DNA of 64,000 nucleotides, taken from assembly GCF_037975245.1 (NCBI RefSeq), contig NC_092565.1, forward strand, positions 21,466,499 through 21,530,498. The letters run 5' to 3'. Shown one piece after another: positions 1 through 12,075 of this stretch. Numbering within the stretch: the stretch's first letter is position 1; every line of letters begins with the position of its first letter. The notes under the pieces were generated by a model, which was not told the origin of the DNA, ran no database searches, and was given only the letters and a program-made list of their open reading frames with translations. This DNA is from Apostichopus japonicus (lineage: Eukaryota > Echinodermata > Holothuroidea > Aspidochirotida > Stichopodidae). The translations under genes and the position numbers were made by a program.

Positions 1-533
1 TTATTCATCCCTACAGGCACTGCAAATATCTGTTTTCCTAATGTATACCGGAAGATAGAAAGACTTGGTAATGTACACCCCGGTCATTTGATTCGTTTAC
101 ATTTTGCACGCATTGGAAGACTTTAGCACAAATATACATTCAGTTGTGCTGAAACAAAGTCATCGAATCTCCCACGTTTAAAGAAAGGACAATGATCCAT
201 TTTATTAACGCACAATGGCAATATCTGAAACATGCAAAATTCCAAGCTTTATGCTTTAATCCTACCATAGCGTAATTTGGAAACAGAAAATAGCGTTTTG
301 ATAAAACTTGGTAATTTCTCTGAAGTGATTTGGCTTATTTCCTGTTTTAGGATCAGAAAAAATAATGAAGAGTATATTGTATGGAATATATTACCAATAA
401 CTTTTAAGGTCCACTGATAAAATGCCGAGTGGAGCTTAATAAATTAAGTGGCTTGTTAAAGCATCATTTATGGGTAAAGTTTCCTTCAGGATGATCGGAT
501 TAGCTTCAAGTGATAAATGTACAGAATAATGAC
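1..533. other. AT-rich non-coding stretch
   Basis: No open frame, tRNA-like box or clear repeat could be supported here. It is ordinary AT-rich sequence at the left edge and may belong to the 3' flank or a distal intron of the minus-strand TAPP-like gene. Confidence 0.5.
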
Positions 534-680
534 TAAATCAAATAGAATTGACCCGAATCAATTAAAACTGACCCGAATCAAATAGAAATGACTGAATCAA
601 ATACATTGACGGAATCAAATACTATTGAATGAATCAAATAGCATAGAATGAATCAAACAGTATTGAATGAATCAAATACA
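534..680. repeat. Degenerate ~20-bp tandem repeat (GAATCAAATA core)
   Basis: The core gaatcaaata recurs about every 20 bases, separated by short variable segments such as gtattgaat or gaaatgact. Roughly seven diverged copies are visible. No coding potential. Confidence 0.7.
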
Positions 681-824
681 AACATACTCTTTATTCCACT
701 TGTCAAAATATCACACAATAAGCAAAAATAGTATTTAAAGCAAAAAAAGATCCAGTTTTGAATGAATATTATACGAGTATGTTCCAAATTTACTTCATAC
801 AGGGTGGCTATGATCAAGTACCAT

Positions 825-990
825 GAAAGCCAGGCGGCTTTGTGATTCGTTGCAATATTATTTTCTCAAAGTTCCACATGACCAAAGCAGAGCCTGTGAA
901 GTAAAATTTGTCCAACTCACTTGTGGGCATCAACCATTCCATTCACTGGGTAAGGATTTTACAATATAGAATTTTGTCCAAAATGTTCAC
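825..990 (+). repeat. Dispersed repeat, related to element at 44736-45561
   Basis: The block around ggctttgtgattcgttgc, followed by aaatttgtccaa, cacttgtgggc and ggattttacaat, matches in the same order a block at 44733-44935. This is an older, decayed copy of the same interspersed element; its right end is not defined. Confidence 0.55.
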
Positions 991-1092
991 TATCCGGAAA
1001 GAACGTACTTCCTTTGTGGAATATAGACACACACAGATGTTCTACATATGGGCACATGGACATTTCTTTTACCAATTTTGAGCTCGCAAAGC

Positions 1093-1406
1093 TACGGAAG
1101 ACTAATGCGGCCATTTGCAAAAAAAAACAAAAAAAAAAAACACGGATATGTATATAGAAGAAAACAAAATTAAAACGAAAAACAAATTTTTACTACGAAT
1201 TTTTTTTGAAACGAAGAACAAAAATTTGTTTTTCGTAGTAAAAATTTCGTTTTTCGTTTTGAAAATTTCGTTTTTCGTTTAAAAAAAATTGTTTTACATA
1301 GTAAAAATTTCGTTTTTCGTTTAAAAAATTTAGTTTTTCGTAGTAAAACTTTTGTCTTGTATATATATCCGTGTATTTTTTTTCATGGCCGCATTAGTCT
1401 TCCGTA
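1093..1406. mobile_element. Foldback MITE with 22-bp terminal inverted repeats
   Basis: The left end (1093-1114, beginning tacggaagactaatgcgg) is perfectly reverse-complemented at the right end (1385-1406). The direct repeat caaagc lies immediately outside both ends (1087-1092 and 1407-1412), consistent with a 6-bp target-site duplication. Inside, cacggatatgtatat pairs with atatatatccgtg, and the centre holds several copies of aaaatttcgtttttcgtt, so much of the element can fold into a long hairpin. No transposase is encoded, so it is non-autonomous; its superfamily is not clear from the termini. Confidence 0.8.
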
Positions 1407-1472
1407 CAAAGCAGCTCTGTCCAACTATCCCTGTAACAATGATGTTATTTAATGAAAGAGTAACATGACATT

Positions 1473-1598
1473 GGAAAGGACCTGAGCGCGAAAACTAAAC
1501 AACCGAACGACTGGTCCTCTCTCAGCCCGTCCTTGCATCGAGACTGTGACTGTGTGATCATCGTCAGGTGTGTATCACGATTTCCCTGGAAGGGGAAC
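1473..1598 (-). ncRNA. Unidentified small-RNA-like repeat, copy A
   Basis: This segment aligns along its whole length with 62588-62731. In the block ccttgcatcg...tatcac (about 48 bases) I count only three mismatches, all transitions. Read on the minus strand both copies begin with the same potential stem (TTCCC...GGGAA with a 6-8 base loop), followed by a second small hairpin. I do not recognise it as tRNA, 5S, U1-U6, U11/U12, 7SL, 7SK, Y, vault, RNase P or MRP RNA. Copy A has no clear A-tail or target duplication and is probably the older copy. It could be a retropseudogene or a SINE of unknown source RNA. Confidence 0.5.
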
Positions 1599-1624
1599 AT
1601 AATATGCTACATCTTAGCCCCCCA

Positions 1625-1880
1625 AAAAAGCCGAAAAACAATCTACATGTACTCAGTATAAAGTTCAACAAAGAAGTGCTTCTTGATTTATTGTTTACAA
1701 AGGTTATCAGACTTTGACTCATGTTGACCTCCAATGACCTTTGACCTCTACCAATTTAAATAGGGTTCTTTTAATAGGGTTCTTCACCAACTTCCTGGAT
1801 GCACATACTAAGTATATGAAATTCAACAAAGATGTAAATTTATATCAAATCAAAGAATACGTATGAGGGGGATGGGCACA
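1625..1880. repeat. Dispersed repeat with nuclear-receptor half-sites
   Basis: Contains ttgacctccaatgacctttgacct and then a weakly conserved block (accaatt, agggttctt, aagtatatgaaattcaac). Similar blocks occur at 15890-16110, 43600-43850 and 45100-45470. At 1735-1747 lies tgacctttgacct, the complement of a perfect AGGTCA DR1 element. Probably the body of an old transposon shared by these loci. Confidence 0.6.
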
Positions 1881-2935
1881 AAAGATGAAGAACTTCTGTT
1901 TATCTTTTTTCTTTCATTCATGTTACAAACGAACAACAACAATAATAATAACAACAACATATACAGAAAACCTAGACATGAATCATTACTATAAACTATG
2001 GATATTGCGTCTCTGAACAATTATAAAAAAATTAAGTTAAACTTTATCAATGGATATGTAAAGATGTATTTCATAACATATTTTTGATACCGACTTGTTT
2101 CGGTTATATTTCCATTTATTACTTTAATAGTGCGACAAACATTAATTACAACAATGTCCAAATACAATTGTTAGCATGATTACAAAGCACGTGTAAAATA
2201 ATCTTTACACAGTATTAAAGAATAAATGATATAACTTCAATAATTTCTTGAAAGCAACAGATATTTTTAAAGGATTAAAAAAAAATTAATAGCTATACAT
2301 AATTGTCTCTAGATGATTCGTCCACAGCTGATACAGTCCTCCAAACTAGACTGCTGAAATTCTGAATCTGGTCACCCAAAATAAGCAATGATCAATGGAA
2401 GATATCCATGAATTAAACACCACAGTTAAAATTCATCTCCAATCATGAACAAAATATGTTTCACCGATCTGCACAAGGATGAATAATTTGGTTATCACAG
2501 AAGGGAAAGTCTGCGTGATGTTGAAATTTACGGGTCGAGTCAACTCAAAACACTTGAAAGTTGACCAGACTTTCTGTACCCGGCCATATTTTTGCTCTGT
2601 TTGTCAATTTCAGAGTTAAAGCCACTCATATAGTTTATTGTGTAGAGTGTTTTAATCTTCATAAATATTACAAAGTAGTTGGTCATACTGGTAATAACCA
2701 TTCAAACAAATTTAGGATGGATTGTGGCTAGAAGATTTCTGCACATCAGCCTGATAAAGAAGTATGGGTAGGTTACTGAAATAATACATGATAGAATTTA
2801 TAATTCAAGAAAGAAAGAAAAAAGATACACAAAAAACATACACACAGAAATATGCTGTTTTTATTTTTAAACAAAGAAGTTCTCTAAAGGATTTTGTTTC
2901 TTTTGAACAAGCAATTGTTTCAACAGAAAAATATG
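1881..2935. other. No gene seen
   Basis: AT-rich sequence with a short AAC/AAT-rich run near 1935-1960. Read on the minus strand, an AATAAA lies near 2860, about 75 bases beyond the candidate terminal exon; in such AT-rich DNA this alone means little. Confidence 0.4.
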
Positions 2936-3190
2936 TCAACCGTTATGGATGACTACTAAACGATGGTTCCCGAAATGACAAACCAACCCCCAAACTTCCA
3001 TGCACGTATATCTCTCTGACTGTGACATCTCATTTGTATTAATTTTAAAACTTTGTGAGAGGGTCCTTTTTCTTTTGTAGCTTCTGCCAAATGCTTGAAA
3101 TAAACAACATTCGCTGAAATGTTTGGGCTCTTCAGGAAATGTTTTTGTTTGCTTCCCACCACAGTCGCTCTTGAAACCGATTGGTATAAA
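2936..3190 (-). CDS. Candidate terminal exon of the TAPP-like gene (speculative)
   Basis: On the minus strand a pyrimidine-rich acceptor ending GTTTTGCCAAG (AG complement at 3191-3192) opens an 84-codon frame ending in TGA. Its phase-0 start fits the phase-0 end of exon 10, and the joined protein would be about 399 residues, close to the 404 and 425 of human PLEKHA1 and PLEKHA2. An AATAAA lies about 75 bases after the stop. Against it: the peptide lacks the C-terminal S-D-V PDZ ligand of the vertebrate proteins, shows no recognisable similarity to their tails, and sits 9.8 kb from exon 10. It may simply be a chance open frame. Confidence 0.22.
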   Translation of the reverse strand, partial: FIPIGFKSDCGGKQTKTFPEEPKHFSECCLFQAFGRSYKRKRTLSQSFKINTNEMSQSERYTCMEVWGLVCHFGNHRLVVIHNG

Positions 3191-3397
3191 CTTGGCAAAA
3201 CAGGAAGCGAATATCAAACTATTCAGGATATTATTATGAGTTTAACAAGAATCTATGCATACAACAGTAATAACCTTTGCGTAATACGTAGTGTTTCCTC
3301 AATTCACTTATAACTACCTTTCAAATCCAAGACATACTGCTATTTAACTTGACTTTAAAGATATATATGAAATATTTAAATCATTTAGGTACACGAT

Positions 3398-3640
3398 GTA
3401 GACACAACACTGCCGTCTCCGGGTCGTATTTCATTTAACACTTTCAATTTTAAGAAATGACCGTATTGGGAGCTGCGGCTCATCGGTTAAAGTGACTGGG
3501 TTATAAAGTCTAACACACAGACCCATTAGATCAGTCACTCAGATGCAACACAAAACTCAATGGGAGTTACATGAAATTATATATGGTTCCAAGTAACACT
3601 TTACAAATGTTTTAAAACAAAAACAATTGTCAAGAATAAA
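3398..3640 (+). repeat. Dispersed repeat family E, copy 1
   Basis: Shares with 11880-12075, in the same order and orientation, the blocks atttcatttaacacttt, aaagtgactgg, cattagatcagtcactcagatg and acacaaaactcaa. Two diverged copies of an unclassified interspersed element. Confidence 0.65.
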
Positions 3641-3791
3641 TGGTGTTGAATGTCATCTAAGGAAGCTCTGTTGTTTTGTATAGAAGTTAAAAGACCCATT
3701 TTTGATCGAGTTAATTAGAATTAATATAAGACAATGGTTTAACTTTAACATACCAATGCCTGAACAAAGGAGTTGACATCATCAACCAGTG

Positions 3792-4095
3792 CTGTTGCCG
3801 AGTGGATCAAGGCTATGGTCATTTTGAAGCAATGAGGCTTAGAAATCGGGAGGTTCTGGGTTCGATACCCGGCGGGGTCATAGTAAGGTGGGTTTTTCAT
3901 CCAAAGAGCAATCTAGAGTTTTCCCATCTGAAATGACCTTCTTAATTGAAAAGATTCCAAATTTGCGCTAAAATGTTGAATTGGAAGCCACCCGACGTGT
4001 AAGTTGTAATCCATAAGCCCTTGCAAGTTTCTCCCACATTTGTTGTCGATTACGCGTCGTAAACATAACTACTGATTATTATTATTATCATCGAT
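3792..4095 (+). mobile_element. tRNA-derived SINE
   Basis: The head resembles a type II tRNA (Leu/Ser-like). TTGCCGAGTGG fits an internal A box, and GGTTCGATACC a B box about 60 bases later, followed by a pairing arm (ctgggttcgatacccgg). An unrelated body of about 200 bases follows and ends in (ATT)n near 4078-4090, a typical SINE tail. It is not a functional tRNA gene because the acceptor stem and anticodon arm are not intact. Confidence 0.7.
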
Positions 4096-4104
4096 TTAGT
4101 CTTA

Positions 4105-5125
4105 AAGGAGCATTCCAGCGAGTAATAGCATAATTTAAAAATGGATATTCTGAAAACCAGAAGGAGCTATAGAAACATTTTGATCACTCAGGTTTTTCTT
4201 ACTTTTAAAACTACAATATATTTAAACAAAAATTCTGACTGACGTCATCCTTGATAGGGATAATCCGGTGGCATGCAGTGTAACACTTTATCTTAAAAAA
4301 GAGAGAATAATCCACACTGGTTAGTTGTGTATTAACTCACATCTCTATACATTGTACCTCACCTCAACATATGGTCGATTGACTTTAACTGAATTTTGAC
4401 AAGCCAAGACCTCCATTATTCAAGGGAGTGGATCAAAGCGATGTCATGACGGTAGTCTTTAGTCAACATTGCAACAGACTTGGCATCTAAATGATCCCTA
4501 TAATCCTTGAGTATGGGGTCTAAGCACAGGTGGGCAAAATGCAGTCCATAGACAAGCTTTATGTTCCCCACCAAAAGGCTTTCAAAGCCCTCTTAATATT
4601 ATTTTTCTGGTGGCTGAAGTTGATTGCTTAATAACAAAATTGCTGAAATTTTTCTGAATATTAAGGTATAAAACCACATCTTTGTAGTATTTTTGTATCA
4701 AGAATATATGAACTTTGTAAAATGTATCTGGCAAAAACGATAATGGATGATGTCATCTAGGCACTTCAGCTGAAAATGCCATTTGTTCTTCATTATAATT
4801 TGTCAATTATTTATCCACAGAGGAGAAAGGATATTTCTACAAAAACAGATACATTTGGATGAAATTCTAAGAGAACTTTGACAGCTAAGCAAACTTTCCA
4901 AAATGTTTCTCGTTTCAACATTTTGAGAATGCAATATGCTTAGTAAAGTTTTCCAAGAGCATTTGCCCAGATGACATCACAGACCCCCTACTGTGATCCA
5001 ACTTCCTGGAGTAGCGGAAGGTTCATGCAAGTCAAAATAGCTTAGATTCGACCGGCCATACCTTGGAGTTATGGGCAAGATATTGTGATGTGGGTTTCAA
5101 CTAGCAGTGTGGAATATTTTTCCCA
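4105..5125 (+). repeat. Dispersed repeat family F, copy 1
   Basis: Begins with ttaaaggagcattccag. It contains cagctgaaaatgcc, ttatccacagaggaga and atttctacaaaaac, and ends around caagatattgtgatg...agtgtggaatatttt. The same blocks recur at 43400-44480 (same strand) and 19335-19510 (opposite strand). The start is complementary to the end of the 43.4-44.5 kb copy (ctggaacatccctttaa), so this may be a DNA transposon family with TTAA-flanked ends. Confidence 0.6.
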
Positions 5126-8100
5126 TAATATAAGTTTCACGTTGTTTGTCACCAAAATATCATTTGAATATGAATTGATAAATTGCTTAATCAATGTTTG
5201 GGAAGTTCTACTTGATGTGAGGGGTTACAGGTTTATAAAAGGGAATATTTAGGCGACCATATGAGAACTTCTTTAGAGGCCTCCCATTTTGGACTCAAAA
5301 ACACACAATAAGTGTGTGTGTGTCAAATTTCTTATTGATTGTCCCACTATTAAAAAGGAAGGGTTTTCTTACAGACCTTCCCTTTCGCCAGTAGATGACA
5401 TAAACATGGCCTGCATTCACAATCTTTCATTTTGTTGGACTACCAAATATCACAAATGAAAATTTTGTCTGGAATCATCCTTAAATCAGGTCACTTCATA
5501 AATCCATTTTTACATTCGTTATAAAGGGTAGTTGGAGCAAAATAACAGATCATAAGTGAGTATCTTCCACACAATCAAGACTGGTGGTGTTTTTTTGCTG
5601 TTGAAATGAAGAAAAGAAAAAGTTAACCAGTTTTAAAATGTTAAAAATGGGACAAATTTGTTGGGATTCATTTTATTAGTAAAAAGGGGTGGGGGGGAGG
5701 GGGATGGAGATGGGGTATGTGGGATAGACTTAAAGGGGATGGAAAAGAGGTTTGAGGTTCCTCATCTAACCAGTTTGAGAACTAACTCTGACTAGTGCGA
5801 GTTCTAGAACAAACTGAACAGGTTCTAGACCTAACCGGTTTTTGGCTCCAGATTTAACCGGTCTGGGGGAGGGGGGGGGTGGTGGGGGGATAGAGCTAAC
5901 ATAACCTAGAAATGGGTAATAAACGTTTTCCTTTCTTTCTTTTAAACTTTGGACTGACTAGAAATGAATGATTCTGAAGCATGCACTTACCAAACGTAAA
6001 TTAAACTTGAAATGGGGGCAAGGATTAACTTGTTGTGAGTCATGCAAAAAAAGACAGAAAGATAAACAAGAGTTGTCAGATGAAAAAAAAATAATATGAG
6101 TTTAAAATTAAACATGAAATTACACAGCGAACAAAAAGTTGATTACATATATGTTATCATACTTGAGTTATCATATCACAAGAAAACTGATTTACAGTAA
6201 CTCCAAAGTTAGAACACTACTAACGAAAAAGTCGTCTCTGAGGACTTAAAGAATTGTGATTTGACTATAATGCAGTAGATATTTTCCATATTCACTCTCG
6301 GACGTCATACGTAAAGAACCCCCCCCCCCCCGAAATATTGCATAAATTAATAAATGAGAAGGACCACATTCCCTTTTGTCTACAGCCCTGTCATATAAGT
6401 AAAATAATAAATATGATAATTCAAAAAAGACCACATAACAGGAAGAAGGGCTGAAAAGAGCTGTAAATCCAAACTTAATTCTGGGAAATTTTTTTTTTCT
6501 TTCTATAAAACAGTTATCAGATTCATGTATATTCTATATTAATTTTTTTTTCTCTAAATTTGATAAAATGATTATTCAAAGAAAATTTAACTATTTTAAA
6601 ATTTATAAATAAACTTATGTGGGGGAAAAAACCTTTCCATTTTTCCCAATTTGAAGAAGGAGCATCAATCATTCTGCAAAAAAGGTTGTATTTTTCTTCA
6701 CAAACTTAAATTAAATCCAAATTAATTTTCTTTTAAGTTGTGTGAATTGACATAGAATATAAATAACTGTCAACTGATTATGCACTTTCAGCTATAAAAA
6801 ATTGGAAATGTTTACATATAGTTGCTATAGAAAGACAGAGACTTTTATAAGATTTTAAATGATAAATTTGCAGCTTACATCCAAGAGAGGCTATACACAA
6901 TGAATAGAGGTGAAATCACACAGTTCCAGTTGAAGCACGTTTCAATCGAGTCTGTAAGTTGTAAGTAAAACAAAATAATACAAACAAAAAATGGAAAAAT
7001 GAAAAAAAAAAGAAAAAAGAAGAATATAATGCTGATTATTAAAAGCAAAGAAAAATATGAATATTTGCATTATTACTTTATACAAGGAAACATGCTGTTC
7101 ACTGCATGAGAACTCAAATATGCATATGTTACAAGCTATATCAGAAGAATGAACAGAATTGCCTCATGAATTCAGCTTGATGAAACATCCAATATTTCCT
7201 CTCGTTTTTTTAAAACACTTTTGCATTTAGTAATTATGATTTGCATAATCTGTAGGACTGAAGTGTAGAATTGTCTGAGCAAATATGCAGAAAAGCCGGA
7301 CGTTACAAAATGCAGTGATGAATTCGCAATTTGGTCAGCGACAAACTTGACTGCTGCCAACAGGCATTGCCAAGATAAAATCAATTTGCTAGTTGAAGAA
7401 AAGAAAATGTTTCAAAAATGTTACTACAAATGAGGGAGAGAGAGCCAAGACCTGCCCTCTGATTAAATGTTTCATCATGAATATTCATGTTAAATGTTCA
7501 TGTTTGGGTTAGTTTTATGTTTCTGGCAACAACAGACAACAATAACATCTAGTACATTGTAGATGAAATGGAAGATATGAAATACTTGTTTTTATTTATA
7601 TTATGTAAACTTATTTGTTTAACAGAAAGAAAATGAAGTACTATTAATCCAAATTTATCTTCTTCATGAATCTCAAAAATTTCTAATGCACCAAATTCTA
7701 CAATTAAGGAAATCATATGTAGCCATCAACCTTCAACGGCAACTGAATAAAATTATGAAAAAAAGAGATCAAATATCTCAAATGTGTGACACATTTGTCC
7801 TAATGATATCACCAAACATCAACTAGATACATTCATGAGGGTTAACCTGACATGAATCTTGCACATTTTAGGAATTTTTTTGGTGACCGACTAGTGCAAT
7901 GAAAGTTGTAAACAATGGAGCATACCACATTTTAAACAAGACATCACAAAAACCAGAAAAAATGAAATGTAAGGCTGTAATGTAAGGCTGTTGTCCAATG
8001 TTGATGATGATGATGATATAACCACATGAATTAATACACATGCATAAGGTACAGTTGGCAAAAGTAACCTGGCAACAACCTTATCTAATACTAGGCAATA

Positions 8101-10924
8101 GGTAATAAGATGGCAATTTCAAATAGCACAAGGCAAATGATCTTTTCTTTTCCACAGGTGTTGCATTTTAGATCACAAAATGAAACCTTTTACACACTGG
8201 CATTACTTTCAAGTTAATTCTTTCGTCGATGCAAAACTTCTCGTAACCGCCCCTCCCCACCCCTACCCCACAAGAGTACACGTAATATTCAAATTTGTAA
8301 CGTATATGACAAAATATGCAATTTTTGAGTCATTAAGTGCAAACTGTGCCAGAGAACTAAATGGTGGAGCAGTGCAAAGTATAAGGTTACATATTGTATT
8401 TCCTTTGTCATGCATTAAGTTAAAAATGCCCTTTACAAGTTTGTGTACATAGCTCATTGTTTAGTATGTTTACATCTGCACCCCTCTCACCCCTCCAAAC
8501 CCAACCCAACCCATCATTAATCCACACTTCCCCCTTTTCTAAAATCAGTGTAAGAGGCCCTGAAAAAACTGTGAATGGAATGTAAGATTTTGTTTTTACT
8601 GAATGATCATGCCATCTTCTTTCTTTCAAACCCTACCCCCATCCCCATCCCCACCCCTTTTAAAACCCATCAAGAAAGAAATTCCAAAAAACTGACCTAA
8701 ATAAGTGTGTGTGCAGGCAATGCATATTGTATAAAGCCAAGGTACAAGGGTAAGACAGTTTAGGTGTTTGTTCCTCCACAACACAGAATGACTGATAACT
8801 GAACATGTAGTGTTTTCCGCCACAGGCAATCAGCAGTGTGCGGAGGTTTACAACTAGACTACAGTTTTAAGAAATGTACCCAAATCACGGGAAAGTCATT
8901 TTGCGGTGACCTTAGAGAGAACTGGTCATTCAAATCAAAGAGTTGTTGTGTACTAGGCAGGGGTGGGGTGGGGCTTGGGGTTAGTTGTAAAACCATGGGT
9001 CTTCAGGACTATCTAAAACTGGACCACGACGGTTGAGTTGAGTTGGATGGCTTTGGTCAGGGCAGTTTGCGGCCCGCATTTAAGAAAGATCACCAGCAAG
9101 GAGAACATTTCCTCAAAACGCAGCACCCATTTTATCTTTACTAAAGTTCGCTGGGTTGGATCCAATACTTTATATAAGAGGGGAGGTGGCCCTAAAAGTC
9201 ATGTATGGCGCAGGGTTCTGGGAACATCCTCCCCATGAAAAAATTAAAATTGTGTAAATAACTACATTTTACCCCTTCCCCTAAAATCCCTGTCTGGATC
9301 TATAATGTAAAGAGAGATATAAAAGAAAGGTCATTTCACTTTACATTTATGAGGAAGTTTAATATTTTGCATCGATAACAATATTTTAGCCATTTTTCCC
9401 CATTTGTTTTGGAAATGATACTTGACATTCAATCATAAAACAAAAATGAGATGATATCTATACAATCTTTCTAAGACTCCTACGCAGATTCCCAAGCAAT
9501 TGTTGACAGGATAAAAGGGAACATTAGACTAATTTTCAGGAAAGAATTCTGCTGACTTCTAGGAGAATCTGCCCACGCATTTTTACAGTTTTTGTAACAT
9601 TTGGTTTTTATCGTCGAGGAAATGTAATTGCAAGTGGTTAACTATTACAAGAGGGCAGTAAATAGAATATTAAGCATTGAGATATGTCCCTGCAGTTTAT
9701 TTGTGCAGATATAAACAGCCAGCGCCTTCTCTTGTTTTTTGAAAGGAAGGGACGTCTGTATGGTTTCATGAGGAAGTGACATTTATCCAGACTACGAAAT
9801 TGTGTGACACATATATTATATTTATGTATTGTATAATATTGTAAGGTAAACAGTTTAATGCTAATGGCTGCAAATTTCAAAACTGTATTTTCACTTCTGG
9901 ACATAATTTATTATCAAGTTTAATATTCCAAAAGTGTAATGCAGTGAATAATACAGTGTGCAACATTTTGTGCAGCAGTCTTGAACGCTCTAAACTCTGT
10001 CTCACATAGAAATAGAATGTTTACTGTGTAAAAAAAACTGCGCACTTGTATAGCATGGTTTGCCCATCTTACGTAGATGTTTGTGATGCGGTACGGGATA
10101 AATTGTGCTCTTTTATGTCCCATAAATAATTCCACGAAGTGATTTGTTTTGTCCGCAGTGATGTAATTAGCAGGTAAGATGCCGTTATATATGCTGGGTA
10201 GGCGAAATTTAAACATTATACGACCACGATGGTTAAAGTCTTACAGAAATGTTGAATGTTTTCTTCATGAAAATAAGAGATTTTGTGAAGATTTTAATCC
10301 TCTGCTGTGACATTTTTGGTGCAGAAAACTGCTGACAATAGTATTTCTGGTTCCACTGAATGCTAACACTGAGAGAAAAAATTGCATAATATGATCACAT
10401 GCAGATGCCATAAGTGAGGGATGAATAGTTGTGAGTGAAAAAAGGAAATATATAAATAAATAACATCCAAAAATGATAGGCGGCCTGCACACTCAGGGAA
10501 AGGATGACTTGCAGAGGAGGACAGTGCAGGTCAAGCTCAGTAAAGATTTGATTCTGTTAGAGGTTGGAAGTTTCTTTTCACTGATCTAGAGTTTACAGAT
10601 TAATGGCGTGAAACACGATCCACCAGAAAGAATTTCACTCACTAGAAAAATAAGGTGGTCTGATGTTCCGATCCTAGCAGGATCTTCTTCAAAGGATAAA
10701 TGGCAAGTAACAGTAACAGACGGGACATAAACACGCACAGAATACAGACAGGTTAATGAGCAAGGTGAACACAAAGAGATAGATGTAAGGGGATTAGTAG
10801 ACACTTGATTAGTAGATCACTAGAAACTTGTTAACATTAAAGAACTTAAAACTAGATGTTTGATGTTACAAAATTTGATTTTTGGTTTTGTGTTTTGGTT
10901 GTATTGCTTGTAACAAATATAAAG
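5126..10924. other. Non-coding stretch, no gene seen
   Basis: AT-rich DNA with no supported exon. It holds G-rich runs at 5685-5715 and 5865-5895, a C10+ run near 6319, a small GAT run near 8006 and a C-rich pyrimidine tract at 8480-8660. Several short open frames are present, but none shows recognisable protein similarity or a convincing pair of splice sites. Confidence 0.45.
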
Positions 10925-11027
10925 GTGGCTTGATATGGCAAAAAAACAAAACAGACATATTCCACGTTTACCCAAAGACCCTGAACCAGGAGAGAAGAAA
11001 AAGAAAATGTTAGATGACCCCGAAGCT
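10925..11027 (+). CDS. Candidate plus-strand coding exon, unidentified
   Basis: A frame of 34 codons reads with protein-like composition (its middle is PRLPKDPEPGEKKKKMLDD) and ends exactly at a good donor, GCT|GTGAGT. An AG acceptor (tataaag|gtgg) could precede it, or the ATG at 10935 could start it. No partner exon was found and I do not recognise the peptide. The AAG/AAA codons read as a pyrimidine tract on the other strand, so a minus-strand acceptor near 10991 is an alternative reading of the same bases. Confidence 0.2.
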
Positions 11028-11477
11028 GTGAGTATTGGTGAATGAAATTTCTGAAACAATTTTAAGAGAATCACATCGGATTTACTTAACAAAAAAGAAG
11101 AACCTTATCATAGAATAATAAAAAAGTAATATGATAACATCTATTCCAAAGGTACTTTATTTGGAATGTAACAACCATGTACTGTTCTTATCATGGCACA
11201 TGATGAGATGATAATCACAAAATCAAATTCAATTTTTCACAGTTATATGTTGCCATAAATGAATTTAAAACTTCCTTCACCTATGCCTTGTTATTTATCG
11301 GGCCACAGGTCTAACATTTGTCAGCAGGGGAACAAGCCTCATCTTGGGAGGCACACAAATTTGTCAAGGAATGCTTGATGTGTCAATCCCACCCCTCCCC
11401 CACCACCATCTAGCACCAATTAAATGGTGGATTCAGGCAAAAAAGAAATTTGTTGATATGTTGTAGACCATCTAAAC

Positions 11478-11846
11478 CTGGGGTGGGCAACCTACGGCCC
11501 GCGGGCCACATGCGACCCGCCAGTGATTTTTTTGCGGCCCGTGAGATGTCTCAAGAAAAAGAAAGAAAATCAATCTATTTTACATCATCACAAAAAAACG
11601 AGCTAGCTGCTTAGAATTTATCGGCACTAATGATGCTGTCAGGTAGGCCTATTATCCCCATTAATTATCAACTGTACTGTATTGACATTATGTTTTTGTG
11701 AATACAGATTAAGTACACACCTATCGCTTGAAAGTCCTTGGAATAAAGGGTTTGAAATCAACAGCAGGTCGTTGGGTAGGTGCGGCCCAGTCAATTTGTC
11801 ACTCCTTATATCTGGCCCATTCATTCATAAAGGTTGCCCACCCCGG
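11478..11846. mobile_element. hAT-type MITE with perfect 8-bp target duplication
   Basis: The left end CTGGGGTGGGCAACCTACGG and the right end GGTTGCCCACCCCGG form an inverted repeat of about 15 bases with one mismatch. atctaaac occurs exactly outside both ends (11470-11477 and 11847-11854), the 8-bp duplication diagnostic of hAT transposition. Sub-terminal tracts rich in gcggcccg and ggcccat are typical of the widespread CAGGGGTGGGCAACC hAT termini. The 369-bp interior encodes nothing, so it is a non-autonomous copy. The intact duplication argues for a fairly recent insertion. Confidence 0.92.
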
Positions 11847-11879
11847 ATCTAAACAGATTGCTACCAGTCCAGGCTGTAT

Positions 11880-12075
11880 TCATATATAACACTTTTAATT
11901 TCGAGAACGACCCTTTAAACAAGTCAGGTTCATTCATGAAAGTGACTGGAATACTTAGTCTAATATATAGGTCATTAGGTCAGTTACTCAGATGGACACA
12001 AAACTCAAAAGTTAAAACATAAAGTTTTCTATGGCCTCAAGTGACATGTTTACAATAAATTACAAAAAAAGAATT
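11880..12075 (+). repeat. Dispersed repeat family E, copy 2
   Basis: Diverged copy of 3398-3640 (see there for shared blocks). It starts about 35 bases after the hAT MITE. Confidence 0.6.

Noticed and set aside
3792-3885. Functional tRNA gene
   Set aside because: A and B boxes are present, but no intact acceptor or anticodon arms; the attached body and (ATT)n tail make it a SINE.
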